This document shows positions 10,124 to 22,429 of a stretch of DNA of 64,000 nucleotides, one piece after another. Source of the stretch: Impatiens glandulifera (Eukaryota > Streptophyta > Magnoliopsida > Ericales > Balsaminaceae); NCBI RefSeq assembly GCF_907164915.1, contig NC_061867.1, positions 33,105,751 to 33,169,750 of the forward strand, given 5' to 3'. The stretch's first letter is position 1. The number at the start of each line of letters is the position of its first letter. A program made the position numbers and the translations under genes. Below the pieces are notes generated by a model that saw only the letters and a program-made list of their open reading frames with translations, did not search any database and had not been told where the DNA came from.

Positions 10124-10992
10124 TTCGAGATGAAAATGCAGAGATTTCTTGAAGAATACTAAGAGTCACACGAAGAAATCTTAGAGAGGGAAGAGGATTT
10201 GCAGAAAGGAGATACTTAACCCTTTGAGTATGACCGTTTCTTTGATAAATGAATTCTGACGTATGACCAATAAAGCAATGATTATATGAACCGTCAAAGA
10301 TGAACGGATATATGTTTCCAAGGGACGCATTATTCAAGATAAGCAGTATTTAAGACCATAATCATCAATTTGTCATAAAAGTTCATGCGTGCAGATAAAA
10401 GTCATCAGAACTTTTAGTCATTATTTTAACATTGAGAGACAATTGTCTCCAACTTATTGAAGAAGTAACTTTTCAATTTTGGCGGGAATAGTACATGGAC
10501 AGCTACTATAGTAGTGGACAGCTATCCCAACTCGCCTAAAGATGAACAGTCCAAGTACACATGTAGTTAGACGTTTAACTTACCTTTCACACTTTATGCG
10601 TCTAATCTGAATAGACGTCTATTAGACGCATGAGTCTATTAGACGCAGACGTCTAATCACGTTTATCTTATAGGCGGCCAAAAGTCTATTAGACTTCGGA
10701 CGTCTAATTACGCATAAACACCATGTGCTAGATGTGTGTTTGGGTAGATGTGAGCGTCCAAATACTCTTATCTTTAAGACGTCTAAACGTCTAATAGATT
10801 TGAATGTCTAACCACGAAGGTTATCAACTAAGATATTTATTCAAATGGAAGCATAGACTACTTGAGCAAGCATGTGTCTATGTAGATATGCTTCTTAGAC
10901 TTCCGATCCATTGGACATATTGAGACCTCTGTCTGCTCGTCTGTCTAGTTATATTTGAACAACATTTTCCCCTCAATATGTGCATACTCAAT
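10124..10992 (-). promoter_or_regulatory. Pol-ORF2 spacer of B with TAGAC palindromes and promoter-like motifs
   Basis: Non-coding. It shares with spacer A the motif around 10280-10299 (sense TTGACGGTTCATATAATC) and the hairpin at 10212-10231 (ATACTC...GAGTAT), 160 and 90 bp before the ORF2 start. At 10560-10830 it carries dispersed palindromes of the LTR array type (TTAGACGTCTATTAGACGC and similar). Confidence 0.4.
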
Positions 10993-12264
10993 TCAAATAA
11001 AAAATAAATCAAGATCAACAAGCCCTAAAATATTTCTAAAGTAAGACAACTTAGTCTCGGGTAGTGGATTTGTGAGGATGTCTGCCGTTTGTTGATCTCT
11101 TGGAATATATTCAAGGCGAATATGCTTTTGACTGACGTGGTCTCGGATGAAATGATATCGGATTTCGATGTGCTTTGTCCAAGAGTGAAAAACTGGATTA
11201 TAGGTGATTACAATTGCACTTGTGTTATCGTAGAAAATATGAGATTCTTCTACTTCAAGTCCATACTCCCTCAGCTGCTGTTGGATCCACAAGAGCTGAG
11301 AACAACAACTTCCTACTTCAAGATACTCGGCTTCAGCTGTAGACGTGGCAGCTGACGTCTACTTCTTGCTAAACCAAGAGATCAAACGATCACCAAGAAA
11401 TTGGCAAGTTCCACTGGTACTTTTTCGATCAATCTTGTAACTTGCATAATCTACATCTGAGTAACTTGTTAGATTGAAACTGGAATCCTTCAGATACCAC
11501 AGTCTCACATTTTGAGTCACCTTTAGATATTTCAAGATACACTTAGCAACATTAAGATGAGAGAGTTTAGGATTAGCCTGGAATCATCCACAAACACCGA
11601 AAGCAAACTAAATGTCGGGTCGGCTAACAGTAAAATAGAGTAGAGAGGCGATGAGCCCTCTATAGGCAGTGATGTCAACGCTTTGTCCACCTTCATCTTT
11701 ATCTAGCTTGGTAGAGGAGCTCATTGAAGTGGCAGCTGCCGAGCAACACTCCATTCCAAACTTCTTTAGCAATTCCTTGGTATACTTATCTTGGTTGATG
11801 AGGGTCCCTATTTCAAGTTGACGAACTTGAAGACCGAGGAAGAATGTTAATTCTCCCATCATGCTCATCTTAAATTTGTCCTGCATCAACTTAGAAAATT
11901 TCTCATACAATTTTGGGTGAGTTGATCCAAATATGACATCATCAACATATACTTGAACAAGCAGAATATGAGAATCTTTAACAAATCTAAACAATGTTTT
12001 GTCTACTGATCTAATAATAAAGTCATGATCAAACAGAAACTCAGTCAACGTATCATACCAAGCTCTTGGAGTTTGTTTCAAACCATATAAAGCTTTGTCA
12101 AGTTTAAAACCATGATCTAGTAAAGTATGATCTAAGAAACCAGGAGGTTGTTCAACATAAACATCTTCATTTAGTTTACCATTTAAAAATGCATTTTTTA
12201 TATCCATTTGACAAACATTAAAATTCTTAAAAGATGCATAACCTAGGAAGATTCTGATTGCTTT
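10993..12264 (-). pseudogene. Copia RT (C-terminal half) and RNase H of element B
   Basis: The first part (12207-11608) reads MDIKNAFLNGKL, then YVEQPPGF, then ALYGLKQTPRAWYDTL, then the catalytic YVDDVIFGS, FFLGLQV and YRGLIASLLYFTVSRPDI. These are the standard copia RT blocks in order. After a stop at 11605-11607 the RNase H part continues with several stops to 11292-10993: IFYDNTSAIVI, HIEIRYHFIRDHV, IPRDQQTADILTNPLP and the terminus GLVDLDLFFI. The N-terminal RT half lies beyond the nested insertion, from 20537. Premature stops and the insertion make it dead. Confidence 0.9.
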
Positions 12265-13235
12265 TGTTAGGATCAGGATAGCCGATAGTGGACCGAGGTT
12301 CGGCTAACGGTTAATCACTTACAACACACACACCACTTGGCACTAATCTGGATAGAGATTAGAAACGTTCTTAACACTATGCAGGTTGTCACAGACTCTT
12401 GAACCGAGTTCAATGGAAGAAATGCCTATTTCAACCAGAAGCAATTGCACATGATTCGGTTAATGGAAGAGAGTATGAGGAGATCGGTTTAATTGAAGTG
12501 AATTCGATTCGGTTAAGATGGGAAATATCGGTTCGATTAGCTTAGTGACAGAAAATAAATGAAAAACACAAAACACATATTTTTATGGATGTTCAGAGCA
12601 AACTCTCCTACGTCACCCCTTCTTCTCAAACAGTGAGAATGATACTCACCAATGGAATATTCAACAACACAATAATATCGAGTCTTATTTACTACTTGAT
12701 ATACACTTTACAATACTCACACAGTATTGTAATATACTTTTACTACAAAATGTTTAACGTTTTACAACTGTTTCACTTTGATCAAAGAAACTGTATGAAT
12801 TCAGATGCTTTTCAGGTTTGATCAGGTGAAAGATGAATTGATAGCTCGCGCGTTTGATTTTTGTTTCAATTCCCTTGACTTCCTTTTATATAGGAAATAT
12901 GACAACAGTCATATTTCTCACTCTTGAGCTGATTGGTCATAGGTAGCCAGGCCAGTCAGAGTAGCTAGCTTTGCTTTTTGTACATGTGGCAGCCATGCAT
13001 GAGGGCGACCGCCTGCACCGTGAAGGATGCTTTTGTGATCTTGGATGAAATCTGCAATCATTAGATTGTCACATGCCTTATCTCATAACCTTCTTTTGCA
13101 TATTTCCAAGATATATTCATTACGTCATCTTCAGATTATTCTTCATTTTGAATAATCTTCCCGTTGGCCTTATGATCTTCAATGTTTTGAGCCAACCGAA
13201 ACTTATCGGTTAACACTTCTAACCGAAACTTATGA
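12265..13235 (-). repeat. Truncated LTR of C, left arm of an LTR palindrome
   Basis: Matches the full LTR 19371-20536 from its 3' end (TGTTAGGATC on the + strand) to about 13228, then stops about 200 bp short of the U3 start. It faces the next LTR head to head, so the ~970 bp here are largely the reverse complement of 13236-14224. Confidence 0.8.
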
Positions 13236-14250
13236 GCTCAGATATATTCGAGTCAAACTCATGCCCGGTTAGAAGTGCTAACCGATATGTTTTGGTTGGC
13301 TCAAAACATTGAAGATCATAAGGCCAACGGGAAGATTATTCAAAATGATGAATAATCTGAAGATGACGTAATGAATATATCTTGGAAATATGCAAAAGAA
13401 GTTTCTGAGATAAGGCATGCGACAATCTAATGATTGCAGATTTCATCCAAGTTCACAAGCAACCTTCACGGTGTAGGCGGCCGCCCTCATGCATGGCTGC
13501 CACATGTACAAAAAGCAAAGCTAGCTACTCTGACCAGCTCGTCTACCTAAGACCAATCAGCTCAAGAGTGAGAAATACGTTTGTTGTCATATTTCTTATA
13601 TAAAAGGAAGCCAAAGGCATTGAAACAAAAATCCAATGCGCGAGCTATCAACTCAGCTTTCACCTGATCAAACCCGAAAAGCATCTAAATTCATACAGTT
13701 TCTTTGATGAAAGGGAAACAATTGTAAAACGTTAAACATTCCGTTGTAAAAGTATATTACAATACTATGTGAGTATTGTAAATTGTATATCAAGCAGTAA
13801 ATAAGACTCGATCGTATTGTGTTGTTGAATATTTCATTAGTGAATATCCTTCTCACTGTTTGAGAAGAAGGGGTGACGTAGGAGAGTTTGCTCCAAACAT
13901 CCATAAAAATCTGTGTTTTGTGTTCTTCATTTATTTTCTGTCACTAAGTTAACCGAACCGATCTTTCCCATCTTAACCGAACTGAATTCACTTCACTTAA
14001 ACCGATCTCCTCATACTCTCTTCCATTAACCGAATCGTGTGTAATTGCTTCAGATTGAAACAGGTATTTCCGCCCTTGAACTGGGTTCAAGAGTCTATGA
14101 AAAACTTTTTATTGTTAAGAACAGTTCTAATCTCTAACCGGATTAGTTCCAAGTGGTGTGTGTATTGTAAATGATTAACCGTTAGAAGGACCCCGGTCCA
14201 CTATCGGCTATCCAGATCCTAACAAGCTAATTGCTATCCCGATCCTATCA
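13236..14250 (+). repeat. Truncated 5' LTR of C, right arm of the palindrome
   Basis: A plus-sense LTR starting near CAAACTCATGCCCGG, missing the first ~200 bp of U3, as its mirror does. It ends in GATCCTAACA at 14224. A 26-bp partial repeat of that end follows (GATCCTATCA at 14241-14250), directly before the primer-binding site. The TATA-like run near 13597 (TTATATAAAAGGAAG) matches the one at 63912. Confidence 0.75.
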
Positions 14251-14252
14251 AG

Positions 14253-14264
14253 TGGTATAAGAGC
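14253..14264 (+). other. Primer-binding site of C
   Basis: TGGTATAAGAGC matches the usual copia TGGTATCAGAGC (initiator tRNA-Met complement) at 11 of 12 positions. Confidence 0.75.
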
Positions 14265-14304
14265 GAGGATGTTAACATTCAAGTAACCGGAAACTCTGGC
14301 AAAC

Positions 14305-15622
14305 ATGACTCACAATGAAAGACCCCTGATGCTAAATAGTGAGGAGTTTGTCGATTGCAAAGTTCAGATGTATCTACATCTGATCACTATGGATGATGAA
14401 ATGTGCTCCATCCTAAAAGAAGGTCCAATAAAGATAGATAAGGAGATCGGTGCATGGACGGCTGAAGACAGAAGGAGAAACAACCTGGACAACCATTGCA
14501 AGAGACACATCTTCAAATATCTAGACAACAACACTTTCGGTAAAGTTAGAGATTGTCAAAGTGCAAAGGAAGCCTGGAAAACTATCATTCAGCTCCATGA
14601 AGGTAACGAAAGGACAAAGGAAAATAAGATTCTGGTGGTAACTCAGAAGTATGAGAACATCAGAATGAAGCCTAGAGAAAACATGAAGGAATTTAGTGAT
14701 CAGTTCACTAGTGTGGTAAACAAGCTATATACACTTGGAAATAGATACGATAATCGGGAAATAATTGTTAAGGAATTCAGATCTTAACCAAGTGCATGAG
14801 ACATAAAGACCATGGTGATGCGAGAGTCAAGCAATCTCGGGAAGATGAAACTGCATGATGTATTTGAGGATCTGAAAGCGTACGAGTTTGAGATGAAGTT
14901 TCGAATCGAAGATGAAGCTTCAACCTCAACTGCAACTAGGGCTTTGCTGACATCAGTGGAACAACCGACTCTTGTATCAGCTACCCGACATCAGTCAAGA
15001 ACCCTGATCAGATCTGTGATCATGTGATGTCCATGCTTGCAAAGAAATTCGGAAGATTCATGAAGAAGAATCAACCATTGAACATCCAAAACTACAACTA
15101 TGATTACGGTGACAAATCTAATGTAAGATGCTATAACTGTAATGCTTTTGGTCATTTCAGGTTGGAATGTAGAAGACCGAGACGAGATGACCGAAAACCG
15201 GCAAACAACTATCAGAGGGGTGACAACCAACAAAACGGTGAGGGAAAAGAGACTCAGATGAAGACGGAGTCACTTGCCTCATGGCTAAGGAAGAAGAGGT
15301 ACCCAACTTTCAAGAGGAATTCGATTTCTCAAGTGAAGAATTCACTAAAGAGGATCTGATTATTGCACTCAACGACATGGTTGCTGAGTTCAAAAACCTA
15401 TCCACAATCTTACCGATCCGGTCAAACATTGAACCCGAAGAGTCAAGTGGAACCATCGGCAAACCGAGTGGAACCAAGACATATGAACCGATTGAATCAT
15501 CCTTTGAGAATGAGAAGCTCAAGGAGAAAGTTCAATCGCTAACTGAAGAAAACAAAAGAGTAAAATATGTCATGGATGCTTGGAAGAAATCCAGTGAAGC
15601 GGTGAACCAGATGTCTACATAA
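14305..15622 (+). pseudogene. Copia gag of element C
   Basis: ATG at 14305. The first 160 aa match the copia gag (UBN2-type) domain: IGAWTAEDRRRNNLDNHCK, AKEAWKTIIQLHEG, then ENMKEFSDQFTSVVNKLYTLG. A stop at 14785-14787 and later frame changes split the rest. 14812-15027 carries KAYEFEMKFRIEDEAS. 15024-15359 carries FVKKFGRFMKK-like sequence and a CCHC zinc knuckle, C-YN-C-NAFG-H-FRLE-C. 15281-15622 is an acidic, coiled-coil-like tail (ENEKLKEKVQSLTEENKR). It would have bound and packaged element RNA. The breaks make it a pseudogene. Confidence 0.85.
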
Positions 15623-16110
15623 CAAAGACATCCCAAATGCATGTTTGGGCTTGGCTACTAGGGTAGCAAATCGGTTATCTGGAAATATTCAAACGGGATG
15701 AAACTCAACAAAGGCAATCTTCTATTCGCAAGATTTGTCAAGAGCTCTTCAACAGACAATGGGGCAGATCATGATTCAAAGTCAGACAAGGAAATCAAAT
15801 ATGTAGGTCCAACTGACTCGGATAAGTGACTTCATCCTGAGAGAAGGAAAGCCAACCGACCAGTAAAGAAGCAAACCAATACACGCTCATACAGAACTAA
15901 CCGACAATCACCACCACGACACAATGAGGTATTTACAAGCAGACAGAGAGATGTCAAGCTGAGTACCGGTAAAATAATTAGAACTAACACTGGGGAAGTC
16001 ATCCGACTTATTAAAGTATGGATCCCTAAGTGATTAATCAATCACGGACCCAAGTAAATGTGGGTACCAAATCGGTGTAAATATGTATTTTTTGTAGGTC
16101 AGGAGGAGCA
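15623..16110 (+). pseudogene. Gag-protease linker of C
   Basis: Stop-rich sequence still similar in style to the copia linker (KVWIPK near 16014-16031 matches the IWIPKGLIDRGPK-type segment of B and G). No domain is recognised. Confidence 0.4.
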
Positions 16111-16119
16111 AGCGGTTAG

Positions 16120-17479
16120 GAAACTCATAATGGTATCTGGACAACGGGTGTTCCAGACATATGACAGGAAATAATGGACTACTGACCGACATTGTACATG
16201 AAGCCGGTGCAATGATCACTTTTGGCGACAACTCAAAAGGTAGAGCCATGAGCAAGGGTAAGATTGTCCATGGCAACCTATCCATAAATAATGTACTGTT
16301 AGTTAAAAACTTACATTTTAATCTGCTAAGCATTAGTCAAATGCGTGACATAGGATATACGGTTGAATTCCATAAGCATGCATGTTTAGTTAAAAACCCT
16401 CAAGGTAATATCCTATTAACATTAAACCGGCTAAGAAATATCTACAAAGTAGACTGGAAAACCGAAATAGAAAACCCAGTTTGCATGATGGCTAGGAATG
16501 ATCCGAATTGGCTTTGGCACAAACGGCTAAACCATTTGAACTTCAAAACGATAAATTTTATATGTTCTAAAGAATTAGTTCATGGATTTCCAAATATAAA
16601 ATTTGCAAAAGATAATGTTTGCACTGCTTGTCAAATGGGAAAACAAATAAAATCATCATTTAAGAGCAACATAAATTATCAATATAACCGATGTTTAGAA
16701 CTACTTCACATGGATTTATTTGGACCGGTTTGAATAACAAGCCTAGGTGGTATGCATTATACTATGGTTGTTATTGATGACTATTCTAGATTAACTTGGG
16801 TAACATTGTTATTTGGACCGAATTTGATCAAATTGCTTATAAGACTACAAAATGTGAAATCAATTCGAATAAACAGAATTAGAAGTGATAGAGAAACCAA
16901 TTTTATTATCAACACTTTAACTACTTTTCTTGAGGATTCCGGTATTAGGTATGAGTTGTCTAGTGCCAGAACACCTCAACAAAACGGACTGGCTGAGAGA
17001 AGAAACCGAACTCTCAAGGAAGCTGCAAGGTCCATGATAGCCAATTCGGGTGTTGCTCAAAATTTTGGGTCGAGGCTATTAACACTGCATGTTATACACA
17101 AAATCGTTCTCTAATAATAAAATGGCTAACCAAAACACCATTTGAAATATACCATGACAGAGTTCCTAATATCCGGTATTTAAGTATCTTTGGCAGTAAG
17201 TGTTACATTCACATCAACGACAAAAAGTACTTAACCGCTTTTGATGCCAAATCAGATGAAGGAATAATGTTGGGATATTCAACCGTTAGTAATGCATATC
17301 TCGTATATAATGCTAGGACCTTAACTGTTGAAGAATCATCGCATGTTGTTTTTGATGAATCTGTTGATCATAATACTACATCACCTTTTGATCTACACAA
17401 CAGAATGGAAAATTTCAATACTACATCACCTTTTGATCTACACCTTTTGATGAATCTGGTTTTAAGAAGCCATAATTAA
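16120..17479 (+). pseudogene. Copia protease and integrase of element C
   Basis: The protease starts near 16130 with WYLDNGCSRHMTG, so the catalytic D-S-G has become D-N-G. ITFGDNSKG and LLSISQ follow. The GAG-pre-integrase segment (WLWHKRLNHLNF) is at ~16507-16545, with a zinc-like CTACQMGK. The integrase core holds LLHMDLFGP, IRSDRETNF and PQQNGLAERRNRTLKEAARSM, so all three acidic DDE residues are present. A TGA at 16731-16733, a frameshift near 17110 and a deletion after 17479 break it. The deletion removes the first part of RT. Confidence 0.85.
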
Positions 17480-18603
17480 TAATTCACGTGTACCGACTGG
17501 ACAAGGCCCTTTACGGTTTGAAACAAGCTCCTAGAGCTTGATATGATACCTTGACAAGATTCTTATTTGATCATAACTTTACAATAGGTTCGGTAGACAA
17601 AACCTTATTTTAATTTGAGAAATAGAAACACATTCTACTTGTTCAAATTTACGTGGATGACATAATTTTCGGTTCAATCGATCTAAAACTATGTAATAAA
17701 TTATCAAAAATGATGACTGATAGATTTAAAATGAGTATGATGGGGGAATTAAGTTTCTTTCTAGGTCTTCAGGTTCAGCAGATCGAAACAGGAACCTTCA
17801 TTAACCAATCCAAATATAGAATCGAACTCTTGAAGAAATTTGAAATGGATACATGTGCCGAAGCGGCTACTCCAATGAGCTCATCAGTCAAGCTGGATAA
17901 AGATGAAGACGGACAAGACGTAGACATTATAGACTATCGAGGAATCATCATATCACTTCTATATCTAACAGCGAGCCGACCGAACATTCTGTTCGCGGTT
18001 GGTGTATGCGGAAGATTCCAAGAAAATTCGAAACTATCTTACTTCACCGCTGCCAAAAGAATCTTAAAATACTTAAAAGGAACTCAATATGTTGGACTGT
18101 GGTATCCGAATGATTCCAGTTTCAATCTAATAAGCTATTATGATGCAAACTATGCAGGTTGCAAGATAGACGGAAAAAGTACCAGCGGTACATGCCAATT
18201 CTTGGGAGACCTACTTGTCTCTTGGTATAACAAGAAACAACCTCAGTTGCAACTTCAACTCCAGAGGCAAAATACCTAGCAACCGGAAGTTGTTGTGCTC
18301 AACTCCGCTAGATCCAATAGCAACTAAAAGATTTCGGAATAATCGCTAAAGAATATCCGATCTTCTGTGACAACACCAGTGCGATAGCTATCACATACAA
18401 TCCGGTGTTGCACTCATGAACAAAACACATCGACATAAGACATCACTTCATCCGAAACATGTTCAACAGAAACACATCCGGCTGGAATATGTCTTAACCG
18501 AACAACAATTGTTGACATCTTCACGAAGCCATTACCGGAAGCTAAGTTTTCTTTCTTTCGAAACATACTAGGACTTGCTGACAGCAAGCAAATCCTACCT
18601 TAA
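17480..18603 (+). pseudogene. Copia RT (partial) and RNase H of element C
   Basis: It starts abruptly in RT at YRLDKALYGLKQAPRA, so the N-terminal half including [10 protein letters not shown] is deleted. The catalytic YVDDIIFGS is at ~17650. FFLGLQVQQIETG, TPMSSSVKLDKDEDG and YRGIIISLLYLTASRPNILFA follow. RNase H begins near 18090 (GLWYPNDSSFNL, DANYAGCKIDGKSTSG) and continues with frame changes (CDNTSAIAITYNPV, IDIRHHFI) to FRNILGLAD and a TAA at 18601-18603. Confidence 0.85.
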
Positions 18604-19309
18604 ATGCATTTACATGTTTTTAAAGACACATTCATGAAAAACCGGGGGATGAGTTCAGGGAGAAGCTCACGCTTCTCAAACAAAGCTCGGTGAACTTCCT
18701 TTTTGAAATTCAACTCGACTACTACAATGGGAAATTAAACGATCAAACATGATAACTGGACAGATGTCTCCGGTTAAGCCCGGTAAAACCACTCTATCAA
18801 ATTATCTGTGCATAAATCGAACGGTTCAAATGACTCGAATAAAACATATGGTTTACTCCTCAAATCTCAATAAATATCGCCTAAACTCGATATTTCTTCA
18901 CACCAGTCATGGAAAATCAACCGATAAATCACATCATAATTTCGGTAAGTAGATTTTTGGCTAACCCGGGATAGCTGGCCGTTGTTGTCATGCATGCTTT
19001 GATGATTACCCTATGCATATAAAAAACGTCTAAACATCGATCAAAGTGAAGACACGTGTCTATCACTGAAAGAGAAAGACTAACATTCCTTCCATATATA
19101 TTTTTAATCCATAATGAAAATCTTTTTTCATCATTACTTTCTCATTAGAAATAACCATTATACACCTAAACAAGTTAACTCTACCATAATTACAAAGATG
19201 ACATCACTAAACATGCTAACCACCCTTTAGCTATTTAAGCAACACATCTAATCCTATCTCAAAACACTATTAATCACAAACATATACTTAAGCAAAATCA
19301 TCAAGCAAA
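18604..19309 (+). promoter_or_regulatory. Pol-ORF2 spacer of C with TATA motif
   Basis: A 0.7-kb non-coding spacer, the same length class as in A and B. CTATTTAAG at 19231-19239 lies ~70 bp before the ORF2 ATG and is followed by an A/C-rich leader (CATCAAGCAAAATG), a typical plant core promoter layout. The palindromic TAGAC motif is nearly absent, matching its absence from this family's LTR. Confidence 0.45.
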
Positions 19310-19378
19310 ATGTATTGCTCTCTCTCTAAGAATGTTCTTCTAGCCGATTTTGAATCGTTTGATCACCACTTGTTATGA
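19310..19378 (+). pseudogene. First codons of ORF2 in element C
   Basis: Reads MYCSLSKNVLLADFESFDHH before running into the adjacent LTR and a stop. The pattern M-x-S...L-x-x-D-F matches the N-termini of ORF2 in A (MFSLSPKSLQIDF) and B (MGSIIPSTLQIDF). The rest is lost at the inversion junction. The evidence is short; position and the upstream TATA support the call. Confidence 0.4.
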
Positions 19379-20536
19379 TCGGGATAACCAATAGTGGACT
19401 AAGGTCCAGCTAACGGTTAATCACTTACAACACACACCACTTGGCACTAATCCAGTTAGAGATTAGAACCGTTCTTAACACTTCGCTGGTTGTCATAGAC
19501 TCTTGAACCCAGTTCAAGGGCGGAAATGCCTGTTTCAACCTGAAGCAATTGCACACGATTCCATTAATGGAAGAGAGTATGCAGAGATCGGTGTAAGTGA
19601 AGTGAATTTGGTTCGGTTAAGATGGGAAAGATTGGTTTGGTTAGCGTAGTAACAGAAAATAAATGAACAACACAGAACACAGATTTTTATGGATGTTTGG
19701 AGCAAACTCTCCTACGTCACCCCTTCTTCTCAAACAGTGAAAAAGATATTCAGTAATGGAATATTCAACAACACAATATGATCGAGTCTTATTTACTGCT
19801 CGATATATAATTTACAATATTCACACAATATTGTAATACTTTTACAATAGAATGTTTAACGTTTTAAAATTATTTCACTTTGATCAAAGAAACTGTATGA
19901 ATTCAGATGTTTTTCAGGTTTGATCAGGTGAAAGCTGAGTTGATAGCTTGCGCGTTCGATTTTTGTTTCAATGCCCTTGACTTCCTTTTATATAGGAAAT
20001 ATGACAACGATCATATTTCTCACTCTTGAGCTGATTGGTCATAGGTAGCCGAGTTGGTCAGAGTAGCTAGCTTTTCTTTTTGTAAATGTGGCAGCCATGC
20101 ATGAGGGAGGCCGCCTGCACCGTGAAGGTTGCTTGTGAACTTGTATGAAATCTGCAATCATTAGATTGCCGCATGCCTTATCTCAGAACCTTCTTTTGCA
20201 TATTTCCAAGATATATTTATTACGCCATCTTTAGATAATTCATTATTTTGAATAATCTTCCCGTTGGCCTTATGATCTTCAATGTTTTGAGTCAGCCGAA
20301 ACTTATCGGTTAGCACTTATAACCGGGCATGAGTTTGAACCGAGCCGGCTTAGCTTGGAATATGTTTGGGCTGATTCTATTTGACCGAGAGGATAGATCA
20401 TGCTGAACATTTCGGATTGGCCGATCCTATTGATGAGTTCAGCCGATTTGGTTGAAGCTATTCCTGCACATATGGTTAAGGATTGATTAAGTTCTTTTAG
20501 ATGGTTAAGTAAATTAACTATCTTGATTTTCTAACA
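19371..20536 (-). repeat. Full LTR of C in minus sense (1166 bp)
   Basis: + strand ends TGTTATGATCGGG and TTTTCTAACA. Its U3 start (sense TGTTAGAAAATCAAGATAG) matches the LTR starting at 63359. On the 3' side (19354-19370) the sense reads AAGTGGTGATCAAACGA, a decayed primer-binding site, so this was probably a 5' LTR of a minus-sense element. Confidence 0.8.
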
Positions 20537-22420
20537 GCTTAATGTCTAGCTACAGGTGCAAATGACTCATCAAAGTCAATGCCTTCCTCCTGTCTATACC
20601 CTTGAGCAACCAACAGAGCTTTGTTTCTTACAAGTAGGCCTTCTTCAGTAAGCTTATTTCGAAATATCCATCTGGTTCCAATAACCGATTTAATCAGTCG
20701 GTCTTGGAGTCAAATGCCACACTTTATTTCTCACAAATTGGTTTAACTCCCTCTTGTATGGAATTGATCAAATCTGGATCAACCACAGGTTCACCAATTT
20801 TCTTAGGCTCAATTTGAGAAATAAAAGCAGAATTAGCCATCTCATCCAACAATTGACGTCTTGTCCTACGAGGAGAATTAGGATTACATATTATCAATTC
20901 AGGTGGATGATTTATGTTCATCTGAAGTTTGATCCAAAAGGATTAGACGTCAGATTAGTTGGCTTCGTAACGTCTGAACTTTCAACAACCTGTTGAACTG
21001 GAGTTTGGACATCTGGTTGATTCTCAACCCGATCAGCCACTTGATCAGACGGATAATCCCTTTGAACATGAGCTTCATTCTCACTATCATATTCAAGACA
21101 AACCTCTTCTAATCTATTAGTAGGGTCGATGGGATCAACATAATTGTTTTCAACAGATTCATCACAAAAAACATGAAAGGATTCCTCAACAGTTTGTGTA
21201 CGTTTGTTGTACACTTTAAAAGCTTTACTAATTGATGAGTAACATAACATGATTCCAATATCTGCTTTAGCATCAAAAGCGGTTAAATATTCTTTCCCAT
21301 TGTTATGAATAAAATACTTACACCCAAATATCTTAAAGTAATACACTGTAGGAATTCTTCCATAAAATAGTTCAAAAGGTATCTTTTCAAAGCGTTTGTT
21401 TATTATTGACCGATTTTGTGTATAACATGCTGTATTTATGGCTTCTGCCCAAAACTTCTAAGGAACACTTGAGTCGGCAAGCATCGATCTCGCTGCTTCC
21501 TTTAGTGTCATGACTCTTCTCTCAGCAATACAATTTTGCTGTGGAGTTCTAGCACTAGACAACTCATGCCTAATACCAGATTCCTCGAAGTAAGAAGTTA
21601 GGCGTCTGTTGGTGAATTTGGTTCCCCAATCACTTCTGATCTGAATAATTCTTAAAGATTTTTGGTTTTGAATCCTTCTAAGGAGTTTAATCAAATTCTC
21701 AGCAGTCTGATCCTTAGAAGGCAAAAATACAACCCATATAAAGCGTGAAAAATCATCAATGACGACAAGGGTAAATCTCATTCCTCCCAAGCTCTTTACA
21801 TGTATTGGACCAAACAGATCCATATGTAAAAGTTCCAAGCACCGATTGGATTGATATTTCCCTTTACTTCTGAACGATGATTTGCTCTTCTTGCCTAACT
21901 GGAAAGCAGAACAAACCTTGTCCTTTACAAACTTCAAATTTGGTAAGCCAAAAACTAAGTTTTGCGAACAAATGTTGTTAATGGTTTTAAAATTGAGATG
22001 ATTCAATCTCTTATGCCACAACCAATTTTGATCAGTTTTAGAAATCATGCATATGGGTTTAACATTTAATTTTCCAGTTCATTTTATAAGAGTTTCCTAC
22101 CCTACTTCCAGTTAACAAAACATTTCCCTGCCGATCCTTAACTATGCATGCATGAGTTTGAAAATCGATAGAAAATCTATTATCACATAACTGACTGATA
22201 CTTATCAGATTATAACACACGTTTTCAACAAATAGCACGTTGTTGATGGTTAGATTATCATGAATAATCTTACCCTTACCCATGGTCCTACCCTTGCGGT
22301 TATCTCCAAAAGTGATCTTAGGATCTAAACATTCTTTTATAACAGTTAGAAGCCGTCTTTCTCCAGTCATGTGTCTAGAACATCCACTGTCCAAATACCC
22401 AACTGAATCTTCCAGGCAGT
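20537..22420 (-). pseudogene. Copia protease, integrase and RT N-terminus of element B
   Basis: In sense order: protease 22394-22059, with an intact DSGCSRHMTG active site and ITFGDNRKG; GAG-pre-integrase and integrase 22048-21458, with WLWHKRLNHLNF, LLHMDLFGPI, IRSDWGTKF and PQQNCIAERRVMTLKEAARSM (DDE residues present); integrase C-terminal region 21346-20918, with FGCKYFIHNNGKEYLTAFDAK and VEESFHVFCDE; then the RT start near 20700-20537, with [34 protein letters not shown]. The RT is then cut by insertion C and resumes at 12264. A stop near 22050 and several frame changes break the polyprotein. Confidence 0.9.
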
Positions 22421-22429
22421 CAACCTACA

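Larger units (their letters stand above)
12265..20536. mobile_element. Nested copia insertion C (8272 bp), internally inverted
   Basis: It begins TGTTAGGATCAGG and ends TTTTCTAACA, flanked by GCTTT (12260-12264) and GCTTA (20537-20541), a 4/5 match for a target duplication. Removing it rejoins the RT frame of B (VAR...AIRIFLGYASF). Both outer LTRs are in minus sense (12265-~13235, truncated; 19371-20536, full). The interior from ~13236 to 19378 is in plus sense: LTR, primer-binding site, gag, protease, integrase, RT, RNase H, spacer, ORF2 start. This mixed polarity suggests inversion or self-integration of one element. It belongs to a second copia LTR family without palindromic arrays. Confidence 0.75.

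Noticed and set aside
12585..12821. 78-aa frame with a mirror copy at 13904-13668
   Set aside because: Both lie within the inverted LTR palindrome of C; similarity is explained by the LTR.
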